A stretch of DNA of 64,000 nt from positions 248,001-312,000 of the forward strand of contig CAVOHR010000001.1 of the NCBI GenBank assembly GCA_963695835.1. The letters run 5' to 3'. The position numbers were made by a program, and so were the translations under genes. Shown in pieces: positions 61,229-64,000 of this stretch (position 1 is the stretch's first letter; each line of letters opens with the position of its first letter). Below the pieces are notes generated by a model. It saw nothing but the letters and a program-made list of their open reading frames with translations, did not search any database and was not told where the DNA came from. This stretch comes from VRUE01 sp963695835. Its GTDB lineage: Bacteria > Actinomycetota > Thermoleophilia > Solirubrobacterales > 70-9.

Positions 61229-61707
61229 CGGGCCACGGGGCGGCGCCGGCGGGCGACGGCGAAGGCGACCGTCGCGGCGGCGGTCGCGGCGAGGGCGAGC
61301 GGAAAGAGGACGCCCAGCCCCCCGCTCCCCGGCGCCTCCACCTGCTGCGCCGGCCGGGACGATCCGCCGCCCCGCCCGCCGGCAGCTTGCCCGCGGGCCG
61401 GGCGGGCGGGCGGAGCGGTCCTGGCAACTGCGGTCGCGACGGCCTGCCCCGCCGTGCCCCGCCTCCGCAGCGCTCGCCCGGTCGCCGGCGTCAGGCTGCC
61501 GTCGCGCACCGCGTCTTCTTCCTTCTTGCTCCCGTCCGGAGATCGCGGGCCGGATGAGCCGGGCACGGTCTCGAAGTACTGGTCGGCCTCGGAGACGCCG
61601 GGCGGCGCGACGGCCGTGGCGGCGCCCGCGCCGGGAGCCGCCAGCGCCAGCGCCAGCGCCGGCAGGAGAACGAGTGTCATGCTTTTCCGCATCGCCTTGA
61701 AACCCAT
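61225..61707 (-). CDS. Small secreted protein with C-terminal membrane anchor
   Basis: A 160-aa protein: signal peptide (VLLPALALALAAPGAGA), a low-complexity Pro/Ala/Gly/Arg-rich middle (GRGGGSSRPAQQ) and a C-terminal transmembrane helix (LGVLFPLALAATAAATVAFA) with a VARRRRPVAR stop-transfer tail. No LPxTG is present. Its stop overlaps the start of the hydrolase gene, so the two are co-expressed; it may hold or localise the enzyme. Confidence 0.7.
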   Translation of the reverse strand: MGFKAMRKSMTLVLLPALALALAAPGAGAATAVAPPGVSEADQYFETVPGSSGPRSPDGSKKEEDAVRDGSLTPATGRALRRRGTAGQAVATAVARTAPPARPARGQAAGGRGGGSSRPAQQVEAPGSGGLGVLFPLALAATAAATVAFAVARRRRPVAR

Positions 61708-61742
61708 AACACGCCCGGAAGCCGGGAGGTGCCGATCCACCC

Positions 61743-62040
61743 TCAGAACTCTACGCCGTGGCGAGAGAGCCAGTACCGAAGGTCGTCGACGAGCGCGGGA
61801 AGCGCCGCACGCAGCTTCTCGACAGCATCGCCGAGTGATCGCCGGTGACGACCATGGTCCGGTTCGCATCGTGGGGCTCGGCGGACTCGAACGCCTTCCT
61901 CCATTCCGCCGCGTCGAGCTCGCCGTCGAAGTTCTGCTCGACTGCAAGGTCGAGAGCCTTGCGGTGCTTGTTGATGGTCTCGAAGAAACGCGCCAGGCGC
62001 GCCCGCTCGACCTCCAGCGCCTTGCGGGAGAGGTTTGGCC
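61743..62040 (-). pseudogene. Frameshifted gene remnant of unknown function
   Basis: The minus strand carries RKALEVERARLARFFETINK, HRKALDLAVEQNFDGELDAA and HDANRTMVVTGDHS in one frame, then LGDAVEKLRAALPALVDDLR and YWLSRHGVEF in the next frame (shift near 61842). The protein-like content is good but no start exists; the 5' end is cut where the plus-strand ATPase fragment begins. Family not recognised. Confidence 0.45.
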
Positions 62041-62071
62041 CCCCACGGGCAGCATCGTCGCAGGCGAGCAC

Positions 62072-62203
62072 CGCGTCGCACGCTCCACGCTTCAGGAGGC
62101 GCTCGAACGGCTGCTCGCCGATCAGCGTCACGTCCAACGCGATGCGGAGGGCAGGCCGTACCTGCTCGATCCCGTGTTCGCCGAGTGGCTCAGACGCCGT
62201 TGA
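62072..62203 (+). pseudogene. C-terminal fragment of an ATPase gene
   Basis: The plus strand reads VARSTLQEALERLLADQRHV, QRDAEGRPYLLDPVFAEWLR and stop. This is the winged-helix plus (L/I)xDPxFxxWL motif that closes one group of archaeal-type ATPases. Nothing upstream matches. Confidence 0.55.
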
Positions 62204-62219
62204 GGTTGTCTCTGGCTTC

Positions 62220-63650
62220 TCACCCCTGCCAGGCGCCGAGCAGCTCTTCGGGGCCGAACGCGGCATCCGCGGCGACGTCATCGGCGAGGCCGGCACGGCT
62301 GACGGCGACCAGCTTGGCGGCCTCGGCACCTGGGACGACGGCGCGATGCCTCGCCAGACCGCGCAGCTCGGGCGCCGAGAGCGGCTCGCTCTCACGCCAC
62401 TTGACGGAGCCGACGAATCCGATTTTCGTTGGCTCGGGCGCGTCTCCACCGACCAGGTCCACCTCGACGGCGTGATCGCGTCGCCACCAGGACCCAACGT
62501 GCCGGGCGCCGTCGAGGCGCTCGCTCAGCGCGGTGTCGGCAAGCAGCCGCTCGAGGCCCTCGCGAACAACCGGCTCGACAGCTCGACCGCGGTAGGCGCT
62601 CCAGTCGCGCATGATCCGCTCGATGGCGAGGTCCGGCCTGCCCCGCGACAGCTCGGCGATGTGGGGGCCGACGAAGCGCAGCCAGAAGCGGAGGTAGGGG
62701 TCGATCACCGTGTACTTGGCCGCCGTCCTTCCCGGCGGGGCGGCGTAGGGAAGCTCCCTGGCCACAAGCCGCTTTGCCTCCACGAGCACCTCCAGGGCGG
62801 CCGTCAGGGTGTTGCCCTTCACCCCGCTGCGCGATTGGATGCGGCTGTAGGCGGTCTCGCCGTGGCCGATCGCCTCGATCACCTTCCTCGCCTGCAGCTC
62901 GCGCTCGAACTCCGACGCCATGATCCGCAGCGCGGTGGTCGCGAACGGAGTCTGGTCGTCGCGCAGCGCATCCGCCAGGAACTCTCGCAGACCGGCTGAG
63001 CGCGGCCACGACGCAGCGAGCAGCGGAAACCCGCCGACCACGAGGTAGCGGTCGATCGCCTCGGCGGCACCGGGAGCGTGGGTGATGCCGGCGACGGCCG
63101 CTGGGCTGAGGGGCGCGATCCGCATCTCGCGCGTCGGCCTGCCGTGCAGGGGCGAGCGCTCCCCCACCAGGGTCTCCATCATCCGCACGTCGGACCCCAC
63201 GCAGACGAGCAGGATCGGCGATGCCTCCAGCGTTCTGTCCCAGGCCTTCTGGAGATCGGCGGCAAAGCCGGGGTCCAGCTCGGTCAGGTAGGGCAGCTCG
63301 TCGATCACGACGATCGCCGGGTCCGCGGGGGTGAGGCCCTGCGCGGCGGCCCGCAACGCAGCCGGCCAGGAATCGTAGGAGGCGCCCTGGAAGGCGTCCG
63401 CGGCGGCAAGGCCCGATTCCCTGACCGCCTCGACGAAGCCGGCGAGGGCGTCCGGCCGGGGGCGTCGTGGCGCCTGGTAGAAGCAGTAGCGGGCCCGCGA
63501 GCGATCGCAGAGCTCCTGCATCAAGCGCGACTTGCCGACCCGGCGGCGGCCGCGCATCCACACGAAGCGCGCCCTGCCGGTGTGTCTGACCAGATCGAGC
63601 TCCGACCCCAGCTCGGCCAACTCGCTGGCTCTGCCGACGAAGGAGTTCAT
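62220..63650 (-). CDS. AAA ATPase with DUF234-like C-terminus
   Basis: A 476-aa paralogue of 1104-2531. Walker A MRGRRRVGKSRL (about residues 31-42), Walker B AIVVIDELPYL, sensor LLVCVGSDVRMM, a winged helix (SRIQSRSGVKGNTLTAALEV), IDPYLRFWLRFVGPHI and the nuclease-like EVDLVGGD...GSVKWRES. ATG 63650 was chosen over 63656 because a TAGAGT -10 box ends 6 nt before it. The strong conservation between the two intact copies, in contrast to the relics, suggests selection. Confidence 0.8.
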   Translation of the reverse strand: MNSFVGRASELAELGSELDLVRHTGRARFVWMRGRRRVGKSRLMQELCDRSRARYCFYQAPRRPRPDALAGFVEAVRESGLAAADAFQGASYDSWPAALRAAAQGLTPADPAIVVIDELPYLTELDPGFAADLQKAWDRTLEASPILLVCVGSDVRMMETLVGERSPLHGRPTREMRIAPLSPAAVAGITHAPGAAEAIDRYLVVGGFPLLAASWPRSAGLREFLADALRDDQTPFATTALRIMASEFERELQARKVIEAIGHGETAYSRIQSRSGVKGNTLTAALEVLVEAKRLVARELPYAAPPGRTAAKYTVIDPYLRFWLRFVGPHIAELSRGRPDLAIERIMRDWSAYRGRAVEPVVREGLERLLADTALSERLDGARHVGSWWRRDHAVEVDLVGGDAPEPTKIGFVGSVKWRESEPLSAPELRGLARHRAVVPGAEAAKLVAVSRAGLADDVAADAAFGPEELLGAWQG

Positions 63651-63656
63651 AGGCAA

Positions 63657-63674
63657 ACTCTAGCTGACTAGAGT
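63657..63674 (-). promoter_or_regulatory. Inverted-repeat operator with -10 box of the ATPase at 62220
   Basis: ACTCTAG-N4-CTAGAGT is a perfect 7-bp dyad with an outer AAACTCTAG/CTAGTTT echo. It contains TAGAGT (63657-63662, minus strand), the likely -10 box. Confidence 0.55.
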
Positions 63675-63715
63675 CTAGTTTGGAAGAGACCGCTTCAGTC
63701 GCTTCGAGGGAGCGC

Positions 63716-64000
63716 TCAGGCCGCAGCGCGAACGCCGACATCCAGCGTCACCGGCCGATCCGGTGCGGCAAGGGCTGCCTGAGCGGCGGCGGTCAGGGCC
63801 GCCCCGTCCAATCCGTAACGCTCGGCGGCGACCCCAAGCAGGTCGATATGATCGTGCGGGCTCAGCAACTCGACATTTACGGGGCAGTCATGCGCAAAGG
63901 TGACGTGGCAGTGGGCGCCGTCGACGTCCTCGCCGCCATCCCAGGCGTCGACCTCGACCAAGTCGATTGAGAGTGCGTCGGCTTCGCTGTCGTAGTCGGC
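63716..64000 (-). CDS. DUF2283-like protein, 5' end outside the window
   Basis: The frame is open to the right edge: ADYDSEADALSIDLVEVDAW, HCHVTFAHDCPVNVELLSPH, DHIDLLGVAAERYGLDGAAL and an Ala-rich end. The YDxEADALxI opening is the hallmark of DUF2283, a family often found with TA-like genes. The remaining residues have no motif I know. The internal TTG at 63961 is not the true start. Confidence 0.6.
   Translation of the reverse strand, partial: ADYDSEADALSIDLVEVDAWDGGEDVDGAHCHVTFAHDCPVNVELLSPHDHIDLLGVAAERYGLDGAALTAAAQAALAAPDRPVTLDVGVRAAA

Noticed and set aside
1..64000. tRNA, rRNA, riboswitch or origin sequences
   Set aside because: Reading both strands I found no cloverleaf, rRNA-like stretch, known riboswitch core or DnaA-box cluster. 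A covariance search would be needed to exclude small RNAs.

Overview
The window is very GC-rich DNA from an actinobacterium. Large secreted proteins with InlB-type (VTATF-ending) repeats, NHL-type propellers and very basic His/Lys/Arg tails, together with leaderless promoters and a crowd of VapBC/MazEF modules, point to the class Thermoleophilia (Solirubrobacterales-like). This is an inference from protein style; no rRNA or tRNA is present to test it.

Three kinds of DNA alternate. (1) Blocks of secreted or surface proteins, nearly all on the minus strand: 5095-6582, 8640-12089, 13349-24023, 34480-45976 and 58687-61707. They have Shine-Dalgarno leaders, some with a TTGAC(C/T)-18-TAT(A/G)(A/G)T promoter, and strong GC hairpins behind them. 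Two blocks repeat one architecture: a propeller/fibronectin protein overlapping by ATGA a second large secreted protein (16171-19752 with 13349-16174; 37869-42005 with 34480-37872). (2) Toxin-antitoxin stretches: about 17 modules (AbrB/PIN, RHH/PIN, MazF, HEPN/nucleotidyltransferase, XRE/nucleotidyltransferase, DUF433/DUF5615, RelE-like, AbiE), three intact ATPases of the DUF234 or DUF4143 types plus a decayed copy, and a kinase-like/unknown/XRE cluster at 50876-52357. Most of these are leaderless: a TANNNT -10 box lies 6-9 nt before the start codon, often inside an inverted repeat. (3) Debris: an IS1595-family element with a perfect 8-bp target duplication that splits a MazEF pair, an IS630-family element with a +1 frameshift, an ssb fragment, pieces of ATPase genes, a mosaic-deleted ATPase copy and scattered 3' ends of the surface-protein family.

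Ordinary cellular genes are few: two lipoprotein cyclophilins (4383 and 46472), a double TetR regulator (24835), a DUF429 protein, a DnaQ-like exonuclease (52580), an OsmC peroxidase (54257) and a secreted glycoside-hydrolase-like protein with a membrane-anchored partner (59804, 61225). The window reads as an accessory region shaped by duplication, domain shuffling, IS insertion and TA accumulation. The best candidates for undescribed biology are the duplicated two-gene surface operon, the 1259-bp 5'-end duplication that gave one propeller head two different tails, the kinase-like/117-aa/XRE cluster and the covarying dispersed hairpin.
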